Made by a program: the position numbers and the translations under genes. From the NCBI RefSeq assembly GCF_014655595.1, contig NZ_BNBL01000003.1:131877-195876 (forward strand): a DNA stretch of 64,000 bases, written 5' to 3'. Below the pieces are notes generated by a model, which saw only the letters and a program-made list of their open reading frames with translations, searched no databases and was not told the DNA's origin. Shown here in pieces: positions 17,812 through 26,444 of this stretch. This stretch comes from Streptomyces griseocarneus (GTDB lineage: Bacteria; Actinomycetota; Actinomycetes; Streptomycetales; Streptomycetaceae). Positions within the stretch are counted from its first letter, which is position 1; each line of letters begins with the position of its first letter.

Positions 17812-17840
17812 ACATTACCCGAAGGTGGACTGGGGTCCAA
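17812..17840 (-). promoter_or_regulatory. promoter of Gln/Glu tRNA cluster
   Basis: On the minus strand TTGGAC (17835-17840) and TAATGT (17812-17817) are spaced by exactly 17 nt, ~85 nt ahead of the first tRNA. This is the best vegetative-type promoter in the window. Confidence 0.75.
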
Positions 17841-17875
17841 AATCGATAACCCGCCTGGTGCCCGGGCGGCCGTAC

Positions 17876-17920
17876 GCACCGGGGCCCGGCGGCCCGTGGA
17901 GGGCTGCCGGGCCCCGGTGC
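17876..17920 (-). terminator. gltX terminator
   Basis: A perfect 15-bp inverted repeat (17876-17890 / 17906-17920) starts 20 nt after the gltX stop. No T-tract. Confidence 0.8.
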
Positions 17921-17939
17921 GCGGGACGTTGCGCGGGCG

Positions 17940-19415
17940 TCAGGCGCCGAGCTTCGCCAGGGCGGCGTCGACGCGCGCGAGGGTGCGCTCGCGGCCGAGG
18001 ATCTCGAGGGACTCGAAGAGCGGCAGGCCGACCGTACGGCCGGTGACGGCCACGCGGACGGGCGCCTGGGCCTTGCCCAGCTTCAGGCCGTGCTCCTCGC
18101 CCGCGGCGACGACGGCGGCCTTGAGCGCGTCGGCGTTCCACTCCGCCGCGGCCAGCTTCTCGCGGGCCGTGCGCAGCAGCGCGTCCGAGCCCTCCTTCAT
18201 GGCCTTGGCCCAGGACGCCTCGTCCTCGACGGGCTCGTCCAGGAAGAGGAAGTCGACGTTCGCGGTGATGTCGGACAGCACCGTGAGCCGGGTCTGGGCG
18301 TGCGGGGCGATGGTCTCCCAGGCGGTCTGGTCGAAGTTCTCCTCCGGCCAGTTGGCGTGCGGCGCGCGCAGCCAGGGGGTGCAGGCCTCGGTGAACGTCT
18401 TCGGGTCGAGCCGGCGGATGTGGTCGGCGTTGATCGCCTCGCACTTCTTCAGGTCGAAGCGGGCCGGGTTGGCGTTGACGTCCTTGATGTCGAACGCGGC
18501 GACCATCTCGTCGATCGTGAAGAGGTCCTGGTCGGCCGAGAGGGACCAGCCGAGCAGCGAGAGGTAGTTGAGCAGGCCCTCGCGCAGGAAGCCGCGCTCC
18601 CGGTAGAGGTTCAGGGAGGACTGCGGGTCGCGCTTGGAGAGCTTCTTGTTGCCCTCGCCCATCACGTACGGCAGGTGGCCGAAGTCCGGGGTGGTGCCGT
18701 TGCCCACGCCGATCTCCGCGAGCGCCCGGTAGAGGGCGATCTGGCGCGGGGTGGAGGAGAGCAGGTCCTCGCCGCGCAGCACGTGCGTGATCTCCATCAG
18801 CGCGTCGTCGACGGGGTTGACGAGCGTGTAGAGGGGGGCGCCGTTGGCCCGCACGATGCCGTAGTCCGGAACGTTCTCCGGGGTGAAGGTCAGCTCGCCG
18901 CGCACCAGGTCGGTGAAGGTGATCGGCTCGTCGGGCATCCGGAAGCGGACGATGGGCTCGCGGCCCTGGCGCTCGTACTCCGCCTTCTGCTCGTCGCTGA
19001 CCTCGCGGCACGTGCCGTCGTAGCCGGAGGGCCGGCCGGCCGCGCGGGCGGCCTCGCGGCGCTCGTCGAGCTCCTCGGTGGTGCAGTAGCAGTAGTAGGC
19101 GTGCCCGGCGTCGAGCAGCTTCTTCGCGACGTCCTTGTAGAGGTCCATGCGCTGCGACTGGCGGTACGGCGCGTGGGGGCCGCCCACCTCGGGGCCCTCG
19201 TCCCAGTCCAGGCCCAGCCAGCGCATGGCGTCCAGCAGCTGCTGGTACGACTCCTCCGAGTCGCGCGCCGCGTCGGTGTCCTCGATGCGGAAGACCAGGG
19301 TCCCGCCGTGGTGGCGGGCGAACGCCCAGTTGAAGAGGGCGGTGCGGACCAGGCCCACGTGGGGGTTGCCGGTCGGCGAGGGACAGAAACGTACGCGGAC
19401 GTTCGCGTTAGCCAC
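17940..19415 (-). CDS. gltX: glutamyl-tRNA synthetase (probably non-discriminating)
   Basis: GltX charges tRNA-Glu. In actinobacteria, which lack GlnRS, it also mischarges tRNA-Gln with Glu for later amidation by GatCAB. The 491-residue protein has the class-I HIGH motif in [13 protein letters not shown] (about residues 10-22) and the KMSKS equivalent KLSKRD in the middle. Length and motifs are normal. The GTG start overlaps the stop of the FAH-family gene by 8 nt. The Glu and Gln tRNA genes lie just downstream, which is functionally fitting. Confidence 0.96.
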   Translation of the reverse strand: MANANVRVRFCPSPTGNPHVGLVRTALFNWAFARHHGGTLVFRIEDTDAARDSEESYQQLLDAMRWLGLDWDEGPEVGGPHAPYRQSQRMDLYKDVAKKLLDAGHAYYCYCTTEELDERREAARAAGRPSGYDGTCREVSDEQKAEYERQGREPIVRFRMPDEPITFTDLVRGELTFTPENVPDYGIVRANGAPLYTLVNPVDDALMEITHVLRGEDLLSSTPRQIALYRALAEIGVGNGTTPDFGHLPYVMGEGNKKLSKRDPQSSLNLYRERGFLREGLLNYLSLLGWSLSADQDLFTIDEMVAAFDIKDVNANPARFDLKKCEAINADHIRRLDPKTFTEACTPWLRAPHANWPEENFDQTAWETIAPHAQTRLTVLSDITANVDFLFLDEPVEDEASWAKAMKEGSDALLRTAREKLAAAEWNADALKAAVVAAGEEHGLKLGKAQAPVRVAVTGRTVGLPLFESLEILGRERTLARVDAALAKLGA

Positions 19416-20190
19416 GCTTGATCACCTTGTTGGTGAGAGTGCCGATGCCTTCGATGGTGACGGCGACCTCGTCGCCGACGTTGAGCGGTCCGACGCCGGC
19501 CGGGGTGCCGGTGAGGACGACGTCGCCGGGGAGCAGCGTCATCGCCTCGGTGATGTTGACGATCAGGTCCTCGATGGAGTGCACCATCTCCGCCGTGCGG
19601 CCCAGCTGGCGCTGCTCGCCGTTGACGGTGCACATGATGCCGAGGTCGGAGGGGTCGAGCTCGGTCTCGACCCAGGGGCCGAGGGGGCAGGAGGTGTCGA
19701 AGCCCTTGGCGCGGGCCCACTGCTTCTCGCGGCGCTGGATGTCGCGCGCGGTGACGTCGTTGGCGCAGGTGTAGCCGAGGATGACGTCCTTGACGCGCTC
19801 GCGCGGGACCTCGCGGCACATGCGGCCGATGACGACGGCGAGCTCCGCCTCGTGGTGGAGCTCGCTGGAGAAGGAGGGGTAGGCGATCGGGTCGCCGGGG
19901 CCGATGACGGCGGTGGAGGGCTTGAAGAAGGTGACGGGCCCCTCGGGGAGCTCGTTGCCCAGTTCCGCGGCGTGCTCGGCGTAGTTGCGGGCGACGGCGA
20001 CGACCTTGTTGGGCAGCACGGGCGGCAGCAGCCGCACCTTGCTCAGCGGGATCTTCTGCCCCGAGCGCTCGAATTCCGCGAAGGGGTGCCCCTTGATGAT
20101 GTCGAGGACGGGACCGCCCTCGGTCGAGGCGTCCCCCTCTACGACGCCGAAGGCGACGTTTCCGTCGATGGAGAACCTTGCGATGCGCAC
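19408..20190 (-). CDS. fumarylacetoacetate hydrolase-family protein
   Basis: The 260-residue protein carries the FAH-fold active site: [23 protein letters not shown], the metal ligands in [11 protein letters not shown] (E-x-E...), [14 protein letters not shown] and the terminal [10 protein letters not shown]. Such enzymes hydrolyse or decarboxylate acylpyruvate-type compounds, and the substrate cannot be read from sequence. Start GTG at 20190. It is upstream of and coupled to gltX, a conserved streptomycete arrangement with no obvious metabolic reason. Confidence 0.9.
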   Translation of the reverse strand: MRIARFSIDGNVAFGVVEGDASTEGGPVLDIIKGHPFAEFERSGQKIPLSKVRLLPPVLPNKVVAVARNYAEHAAELGNELPEGPVTFFKPSTAVIGPGDPIAYPSFSSELHHEAELAVVIGRMCREVPRERVKDVILGYTCANDVTARDIQRREKQWARAKGFDTSCPLGPWVETELDPSDLGIMCTVNGEQRQLGRTAEMVHSIEDLIVNITEAMTLLPGDVVLTGTPAGVGPLNVGDEVAVTIEGIGTLTNKVIKRG

Positions 20191-20278
20191 GGGAAGCTCG
20201 CGCCCCTTGTCTGATTGGCCGGAGTCTGACCACCTCAGGCTATCGCGGGGGGCGTGCGCGGCCCGTGCGCTCTCGCAT

Positions 20279-20458
20279 TCAGTCCTGGGGCAGCTGGGTC
20301 TGGGGCGCGACCATCAGGACCGTGCGGCGCGGGTTGGCGGTGACCGCCGGCAGCTCGACCGCGTGCTCCGGGCGCTCGGCCGCGGCGGCGAGGGCGGCGG
20401 CGTCCTTCAGGTGCGCGAGCGTGGTGCGGCGCGGGTTGGCGGTCTTGCGGGACGGCAT
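20279..20458 (-). CDS. 59-residue protein with duplicated TANPRRT motif
   Basis: I recognise no domain. The protein starts M-P-S-R-K-T-A-N-P-R-R-T-T-L, has a central helix (LAHLKDAAALAAAAE), and repeats TANPRRT at residues 40-46 before VLMVAPQTQLPQD. An in-frame GTG four codons upstream is an alternative start. Codon use is typical of the genome, which argues that it is real. It is 88 nt upstream of and co-directional with the FAH gene, and divergent from cvn1. Confidence 0.62.
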   Translation of the reverse strand: MPSRKTANPRRTTLAHLKDAAALAAAAERPEHAVELPAVTANPRRTVLMVAPQTQLPQD

Positions 20459-20991
20459 GGTCGTCTTCACTGGTGGGTGCCTCGCGTAGTCGGTCGTGGC
20501 GCTGTTCTCGGGCGCCTTTCGGGGCCTTCGCGCGGGCCCTTTCCGGAACCCGCGCAAAGGACCAGGCTAAGGCGCCCCTATCCCCAGACGCGCGCCGCAC
20601 GAGTCATGGGCCTCCTGTGAGTTTCCTCACGACTGAACCGAAAAATGCGGCATAACGGGCGGCGACCCCGGCTCCACGAAACGGACATTGCAGGGCTGAA
20701 TCACACGTTCCGCTCCTGATCATGAAGACTGGGACACCCCGGGTGCCCCCCGGCAGGCGATGCGACTCATGGCATTAAATCCGGCATACAGGGCGCATTC
20801 TTCTACGGTCCGTCACGAGTCGCCTCACCCAGCGTCACCCTTTTTCTCACCGGGGGCACCGGCCTTGTTGGGAGATCCGGCACTGTGCTGGAATTCCGGG
20901 GACCGCCTGGGGGGCATCGCGGTCCCCCCACGACTCGACACCGTCCCTCCGCTCATCCGGCGGGACGCCTGGTCCAGAGGTTGCGACGCTA
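20459..20991. other. long non-coding region upstream of conservon 1
   Basis: 533 nt without a convincing gene. It contains a small perfect hairpin GTGAG-TTTC-CTCAC at 20617-20630 and AT-richer stretches around 20630-20800 that could hold the cvn1 promoter and the divergent promoter of the small gene. No clear -35/-10 pair stands out. Confidence 0.5.
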
Positions 20992-23900
20992 GTGCAGGGA
21001 CGTTTCAAGAGGGATGGCAGCGCTGCGGCGGAGCCGGAGCCGCGCGGTGCGACCGACCGCGGCACGCCCGTCGACGCACCGAACGGTGGCGAGCCCACCG
21101 AACGATCGAAGGGAAAGAGTGCCAACAGCACGGGCTCACGAATAGCCCTGCGCAACTGGCGCATTAGTACCCGACTGGTCTCCCTGCTGGCCCTGCCCGT
21201 CGTCGCGGCGACGACGCTGGGTGCCCTGCGGATCGACACCTCGCTCGACAACGTCGACCAGCTCGACCACATGAAGCTGCTCACGGAGATGACGGGCAAG
21301 GCCACCGCCCTGGCCAACGCGCTCCAGGAGGAGCGCGACAAGTCCGCCGGTCCGCTGAACCGCGACCCGAACTCCAAGGACGACGCGGTCGTCTCCTCGC
21401 GCCAGCGCACCGACCGCAACATCGAGGCCTTCCGCGAGACCACCCGGAAGGCCCGCCCGAACGACCCGACGATGGTCGGTGTGCAGTCCACCCTTGTCGA
21501 CATCACCCGTGAGCTCGACAAGATCAAGAAGGTTCGCGAGAGCGCCTACAAGGACCGCGAGTACATCGCGAAGACCGTGGGCAACTACAACACCCTGATC
21601 AACTCGCTGCTGTCCCTCTCCCAGGACATGGCCCAGGCCACCAGCAACAGCGAAATGATCACGGCGACGCGCGCCCTGGCGACGTTCTCGTCCGCCAAGG
21701 AGTACGCCTCCATCCAGCGAGCCGTCCTCAGCGCCGCGCTCGCCAACCCCAAGGGCGCCCACCTCGGCGAGAACGACCACCAGTACGGCCAGTCCGCGCT
21801 GTCCAACGAGGAACAGGCCCTCATCCGCTTCACGGCGATCCGCTCCGGCGACTCCGCCGAGCTCCTGAAGTCGCTCAACGGCGCCACCACGGACATCACC
21901 GCGGCCAACACCTTCGCCACGCGCGCCTTCGGCAACACCAACTCGCTGAAGGACGAGAAGACCAGCTACCGGGACTGGTACGACCAGGACACCGTCAAGA
22001 TCACCGAGATGGTGAAGATCGAGACGACCCTGCTCAACCAGATGGAGCAGAAGGCCGCCGAGCTCCGCGACGAGGCCAGCCAGGAAGCCATCCTCAACGG
22101 TGTCCTGATCGTCCTCGTCCTCGGCATCTCGCTCGTCGGCGCCTTCGTCGTCGCCCGGTCCATGGTGCGGTCGCTGCGGCGACTGCAGGACACCGCCCAG
22201 AAGGTCGCCCAGGAACGCCTGCCCGAGCTCGTCAAGCAGCTGTCCGAGACCGACCCGCAGGACGTCGACACGTCCGTGGAGTCCGTCGGTGTGCACAGCC
22301 GGGACGAAATCGGAAAGGTGGCCGCGGCCTTCGACGAGGTGCACCGCGAGGCCGTGCGTCTCGCCGCCGAGCAGGCCCTCCTCCGGGGCAACGTCAACGC
22401 GATGTTCACCAACCTCTCGCGCCGCAGCCAGGGCCTCATCCAGCGTCAGCTCTCGCTCATCTCCGAGCTCGAGAGCCGCGAGGCCGACCCGGACCAGCTG
22501 TCCTCGCTCTTCCGTCTCGACCACCTCGCGACCCGCATGCGCCGTAACGGCGAAAACCTCCTCGTCCTCGCGGGTGAGGAGCCCGGCCGACGGTGGACCC
22601 GTCCCGTGCCGCTCGTCGACGTCCTGCGTGCCGCCGCGTCCGAGGTGGAGCAGTACGAGCGCATCGAGCTCAGCGGCGTGCCGCCGACCGAGGTCGCCGG
22701 CCGCGTGGTCAACGACCTCGTGCACCTCCTCGCCGAGCTGCTCGAGAACGCGACCTCCTTCTCCTCGCCGCAGACCAAGGTCAAGGTCACCGGTCACGCG
22801 CTGCCCGACGGCCGGGTGCTGGTCGAGATCCACGACACGGGCATCGGCCTCTCGCCCGAGGACCTCGCGGCGATCAACGAGCGGCTCGCCGCCCCGCCCA
22901 CCGTGGACGTGTCGGTCTCCCGCCGCATGGGTCTGTTCGTGGTCGGCCGCCTGTCCCTGCGACACGGCATCCGCATCCAGCTCCGCCCGTCCGACTCGGG
23001 CGGTACGACCGCGCTCGTCATGCTTCCCGTCGACGTCGCCCAGGGCCACAAGAAGCCGGCCCCGGGTGCGGGTGCCGGTGCCCCCGGCGCTCCCGGAGCG
23101 CCCGCGGCCGGCGCCGGTCAGCAGCGCCACCAGGTGCCCGGAAGCGGCCCGCGCCCGGCGCTCGTGCCGCGCGGCACCGCACCCGGAGGCGGCCGGCCCG
23201 CCCAGGGCTCCGGCCCCAGCGGTGGTGCCGCGGCGGGCAGCCTCTTCGACACCACCCCGCGCGACAAGGGCGGCCCGGCCGCGGGCGGCCCCGGCCTGCC
23301 CGTGCGCGGCAACTCCGGCCCCGCCGCGGTGCCGCCGCCGGCCGGTGCCGGCGGACGGCCGCAGCTGCCGGCCCGCAACGCGGGCGGCTCCGCCCCCGCC
23401 GCCGGTGACGCCGGCCGCCAGGCCCCGGCCTGGGGCAACGCGCAGGCACCGGCCGGCGGTACGGGCCGCAAGGGCCCGGGCGCCCCGGTCGACGACTGGC
23501 CGATGGCCGACAACGGCTCCGCCCGTTCCGGTCAGGACGCCCCGCGCGGTCACGACGACACGAACAACTCCGGTGGCCGCCCCGCGGCCCAGGGGAACAA
23601 GCACAAGCGGAAGAAGGGCGGCGGCCAGGCCGCCGGCGGCGCACAGCTCAGCGGTGGCCCCGGCGACACGGCGCAGTTCCCGCCGGTGCCCGCGGCCGAT
23701 CAGCCGCCGGCCACGCAGGGCCGCTTCGCGCAGCCCGGCAACGAGCGGCCGCAGCCCCGCCCCGGTGACACCGCCCAGTTCCCGCCGGTCCCCGCCGCGG
23801 GCGAGGCGCCGAACACGACGACGGGCTCCTTCGAGCTGCCCGGCGGCCCCTCGGCCACCGGCCAGTTCGCCCGTCCCGCGCAGAACGAGCAGCGCAACAG

Positions 23901-24612
23901 CACCACCGGCCAGCACGAGCTGCCCGGCTCGCACGGCGAGTCGCCGAACGGTGCCACGGGCCGGTTCGCCCGGCCGGATGCCGGCGGCGCGCGGGACAAC
24001 GGTGCGAACGGCCGGTTCGAGCTGCCCGGCGGCCCCGCCGCCGGCGGCCGTACGGACCGCCCCGCCCCCGGTGGCGAGGGTGCCGGCACGCCGCTGTTCC
24101 AGGAGCTGGAGTCGCACTGGTTCCGCGACGAGGCTCAGCCCGGCGTGCCGCAGCAGCCCGCCGACTCCGCGCGGCCGGTGCCGCGCCGCGCCGCGGGCCG
24201 TACGCCCGCGCCGGCGCCGGCGCCGCAGAACGGTCCGCAGGGCGGCGGTCCGCTCAGCGGCGGCCCGCAGGCCGCCGCCACCGAGGGCGACCGGAACCGT
24301 CCGCAGGACGCGTGGCCGGGCTCCCCCAACGACGAGCGCTGGAAGCGGGCCGAGCAGGTCCGCGAGCCGGCCGCGGGTGGAACCACCTCGTCCGGGCTGC
24401 CGCGGCGCGTGCCGCGTGCCAACCTCGTCGAGGGAACCGCCGAGACGCAGACGCAGTCCCTTCCGACCGGTCCGCAGGTCTCGCGTGCGCCCGATGACGT
24501 ACGCGGCCGGCTGACCAATCTCCGCCGGGGCATCCAGCAGGGACGTCAGGCCGGCAACGGCTCGACCACCGGCAGTCACAATGTTGGCCCCACTTACCAG
24601 CAGGAGCGTTAG
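20992..24612 (+). CDS. cvnA1: conservon sensor histidine-kinase-like ATPase CvnA (operon 1)
   Basis: This 1206-residue membrane sensor heads a GPCR-like conservon. Order: basic N-terminus, TM1 (~62-80), extracellular NIT-type helical sensor (~85-360), TM2 (~369-388), HAMP (~390-450), helical segment with RLDHLATRMRRNGENL (508-522), and an HATPase_c domain with N-box AELLENATSFS (581-591) and DTGIGL (615-620). Residues ~690-1206 are a disordered Pro/Gly/Ala tail with repeated DTAQFPPVP and ATGQFARP blocks, ending in a conserved SRAPDDVRGRLTNLRRGIQQGR segment. GTG start. CvnB follows directly. Confidence 0.95.
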   Translation: MQGRFKRDGSAAAEPEPRGATDRGTPVDAPNGGEPTERSKGKSANSTGSRIALRNWRISTRLVSLLALPVVAATTLGALRIDTSLDNVDQLDHMKLLTEMTGKATALANALQEERDKSAGPLNRDPNSKDDAVVSSRQRTDRNIEAFRETTRKARPNDPTMVGVQSTLVDITRELDKIKKVRESAYKDREYIAKTVGNYNTLINSLLSLSQDMAQATSNSEMITATRALATFSSAKEYASIQRAVLSAALANPKGAHLGENDHQYGQSALSNEEQALIRFTAIRSGDSAELLKSLNGATTDITAANTFATRAFGNTNSLKDEKTSYRDWYDQDTVKITEMVKIETTLLNQMEQKAAELRDEASQEAILNGVLIVLVLGISLVGAFVVARSMVRSLRRLQDTAQKVAQERLPELVKQLSETDPQDVDTSVESVGVHSRDEIGKVAAAFDEVHREAVRLAAEQALLRGNVNAMFTNLSRRSQGLIQRQLSLISELESREADPDQLSSLFRLDHLATRMRRNGENLLVLAGEEPGRRWTRPVPLVDVLRAAASEVEQYERIELSGVPPTEVAGRVVNDLVHLLAELLENATSFSSPQTKVKVTGHALPDGRVLVEIHDTGIGLSPEDLAAINERLAAPPTVDVSVSRRMGLFVVGRLSLRHGIRIQLRPSDSGGTTALVMLPVDVAQGHKKPAPGAGAGAPGAPGAPAAGAGQQRHQVPGSGPRPALVPRGTAPGGGRPAQGSGPSGGAAAGSLFDTTPRDKGGPAAGGPGLPVRGNSGPAAVPPPAGAGGRPQLPARNAGGSAPAAGDAGRQAPAWGNAQAPAGGTGRKGPGAPVDDWPMADNGSARSGQDAPRGHDDTNNSGGRPAAQGNKHKRKKGGGQAAGGAQLSGGPGDTAQFPPVPAADQPPATQGRFAQPGNERPQPRPGDTAQFPPVPAAGEAPNTTTGSFELPGGPSATGQFARPAQNEQRNSTTGQHELPGSHGESPNGATGRFARPDAGGARDNGANGRFELPGGPAAGGRTDRPAPGGEGAGTPLFQELESHWFRDEAQPGVPQQPADSARPVPRRAAGRTPAPAPAPQNGPQGGGPLSGGPQAAATEGDRNRPQDAWPGSPNDERWKRAEQVREPAAGGTTSSGLPRRVPRANLVEGTAETQTQSLPTGPQVSRAPDDVRGRLTNLRRGIQQGRQAGNGSTTGSHNVGPTYQQER

Positions 24613-25035
24613 TTGAGTCCGATGAGCCAGGCGGCGCAGAATCTGAACTGGTTGATCACCAACTTCGTGGACAACACCCCGGGGGTGTCGCACACGGTGG
24701 TGGTGTCCGCCGACGGACTCCTTCTGGCGATGTCCGAAGGGTTTCCGCGGGACCGTGCCGACCAGCTGGCGGCGGTGGCCTCCGGCCTCACGTCGCTGAC
24801 GGCCGGCGCGTCCCGGATCTTCGAGGGCGGCACGGTCAACCAGACCGTGGTGGAGATGGAGCGGGGGTTCCTCTTCATCATGTCCATCTCGGACGGCTCG
24901 TCCCTGGCCGTGCTGGCGCACCCGGAGTGCGACATCGGCCTCGTGGGCTACGAGATGGCCCTGCTCGTGGACCGCGCGGGCAACGTCCTGACGCCCGACC
25001 TGCGCGCCGAGCTCCAGGGCAGCCTGCTGAACTGA
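24613..25035 (+). CDS. cvnB1: conservon roadblock/LC7 protein CvnB (operon 1)
   Basis: The 140-residue roadblock/LC7 protein likely scaffolds or regulates the CvnD GTPase, by analogy with MglB. I chose the TTG at 24613, directly after the cvnA stop, because AGGAG at 24602-24606 is 6 nt away; the ATG at 24622 would be 15 nt away. The same TTG layout is conserved in operon 2. The protein differs from CvnB of operon 2 at only one residue (N17 here, S17 there). Confidence 0.93.
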   Translation: MSPMSQAAQNLNWLITNFVDNTPGVSHTVVVSADGLLLAMSEGFPRDRADQLAAVASGLTSLTAGASRIFEGGTVNQTVVEMERGFLFIMSISDGSSLAVLAHPECDIGLVGYEMALLVDRAGNVLTPDLRAELQGSLLN

Positions 25036-25138
25036 CCTGCACACACCGCATATCCCGTCCGACCGTACGGCCGAAACTCCCCCACCGGCCCCCGCTCGAC
25101 GGCATTATTGCCATCCTGCTGTCCCGTCCGGAGGATTC

Positions 25139-25546
25139 ATGACCCCGCCCGCCTCGCCCGGCCCGTACGGCGCTTCTCATCACGCGTCGTACGGGGATGA
25201 AGGCGACCAGCCGCTGGTCCGCCCCTATGCCATGACGGGGGGTCGCACCCGGCCGCGCTACCAGCTCGCCATCGAGGCGCTGGTCAGCTCCACGGCCGAC
25301 CCGGCCCACCTCGGGGGCCTGCTTCCGGAGCACCAGCGGATCTGCCACCTCTGCCAGGAGGTCAAGTCGGTCGCGGAGGTCTCCGCGCTGCTGAACATGC
25401 CGCTGGGTGTGGCGCGGATCCTGGTGGCGGACCTGGCGGAGGCCGGCATGGTGGCGATCCACCAGCCGGGCGGCGGCACCGAGGCCGGTGGCACGCCGGA
25501 TGTGACACTGCTCGAAAGGGTGCTCAGTGGACTTCGGAAGCTCTAG
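25139..25546 (+). CDS. cvnC1: conservon DUF742 winged-helix protein CvnC (operon 1)
   Basis: The 135-residue DUF742 protein has a short Pro/Gly N-terminus, the family signature LVRPYAMTGGRTRP (about 26-39), the paired-cysteine ICHLC segment (residues ~64-68) and a helix-turn-helix-like region SVAEVSALLNMPLGVARILVADL. DUF742 proteins are thought to link CvnA/B to the GTPase. ATG with a GGAGGA site. Its end overlaps the cvnD start by 20 nt. Confidence 0.93.
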   Translation: MTPPASPGPYGASHHASYGDEGDQPLVRPYAMTGGRTRPRYQLAIEALVSSTADPAHLGGLLPEHQRICHLCQEVKSVAEVSALLNMPLGVARILVADLAEAGMVAIHQPGGGTEAGGTPDVTLLERVLSGLRKL

Positions 25547-26117
25547 CGGGAGCGCGGCCGGCACCGGCCGCTCGACCACATCCGCGAAGATCGTCGTCGC
25601 GGGTGGCTTCGGCGTGGGCAAGACCACGTTCGTCGGTGCGGTCTCGGAGATCAGTCCGCTGCGCACCGAGGCCGTGATGACGTCCGCTTCGGCGGGCATC
25701 GACGACCTGAGCCACGTTCAGGACAAGAAGACGACGACCGTGGCGATGGATTTCGGCCGCATCACCCTCGATGACGACCTGATCCTCTACCTGTTCGGTA
25801 CGCCCGGTCAGGACCGCTTCTGGTTCATGTGGGACGACCTGGTCCGCGGCGCCATCGGCGCCGTCGTCCTCGTCGACACCCGCCGCCTCGCCGACTGCTT
25901 CCCCGCCGTCGACTACTTCGAGAACAGCGGCCTGCCCTTCGTCATCGCCCTCAACGGCTTCGACGGACACCAGCCCTACACTCCCGAGGAAGTCCGCGAG
26001 GCCCTCCAGATCGGGCCCGACGCGCCGATCATCACGACCGACGCGCGCCACCGCAACGAGACGAAGAGCGCCCTCATCACGCTCGTCGAACACGCCCTCA
26101 TGGCGCGGCTGAAATAG
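25527..26117 (+). CDS. cvnD1: conservon small GTPase CvnD (operon 1)
   Basis: The 196-residue Ras-like GTPase has G1 GGFGVGKTT (about 27-35), G3 FGTPGQDRF and a G4-position NGFD in place of NKxD. It is the presumed output of the conservon, acting with CvnA-C at the membrane as a G-protein-like complex. GTG start, with its ribosome site GAAAGG inside the cvnC coding sequence. The central 186 nt (25794-25979) are identical at DNA level to operon 2. Confidence 0.94.
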   Translation: MDFGSSSGSAAGTGRSTTSAKIVVAGGFGVGKTTFVGAVSEISPLRTEAVMTSASAGIDDLSHVQDKKTTTVAMDFGRITLDDDLILYLFGTPGQDRFWFMWDDLVRGAIGAVVLVDTRRLADCFPAVDYFENSGLPFVIALNGFDGHQPYTPEEVREALQIGPDAPIITTDARHRNETKSALITLVEHALMARLK

Positions 26118-26444
26118 TGTTGTTCGACCGAATGTCGTGACGGTGTGTAAGTTGTGGCATTGACCACGACGTCCTTGGAAGTTCATAACGTTTCGACAGA
26201 GAATTGGCCGGACGCGACCACTGGGCGCGTCCGGCCGACTTCGTTCTGCGATCAACCACCTCGCCATTTGGCGTGGCTCGGCCTTAATGCCCGTTTTATG
26301 TCAGGCAAATCGCGCCCTTCAGGGGCTCTGTCCGTTGTTTGGAATGCACCTGCCCGGCGTGCTGGAATTCCCGGACTGAGTCGTCATGGCTCACACAGAT
26401 AAACGGCACAGCACAGGTGCAGACGCCGAGAGGTTGTTGGTCGA
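26118..26444. other. intergenic region between the two conservons
   Basis: 327 nt. It holds the cvn1 terminator hairpin and presumably the cvn2 promoter. The stretch 26240-26444 is less GC-rich than surrounding genes but shows no clear -35/-10 pair. No gene seen. Confidence 0.5.
26206..26236 (+). terminator. conservon 1 terminator
   Basis: A perfect 11-bp inverted repeat (26206-26216 / 26226-26236) 88 nt after the cvnD1 stop. No T-tract. Confidence 0.65.

Noticed and set aside
20992..25044. Long open frames on the opposite strand of the conservon genes
   Set aside because: They are shadows of high-GC codon bias; they lack ribosome sites and recognisable domains, while the plus-strand proteins have clear motifs.
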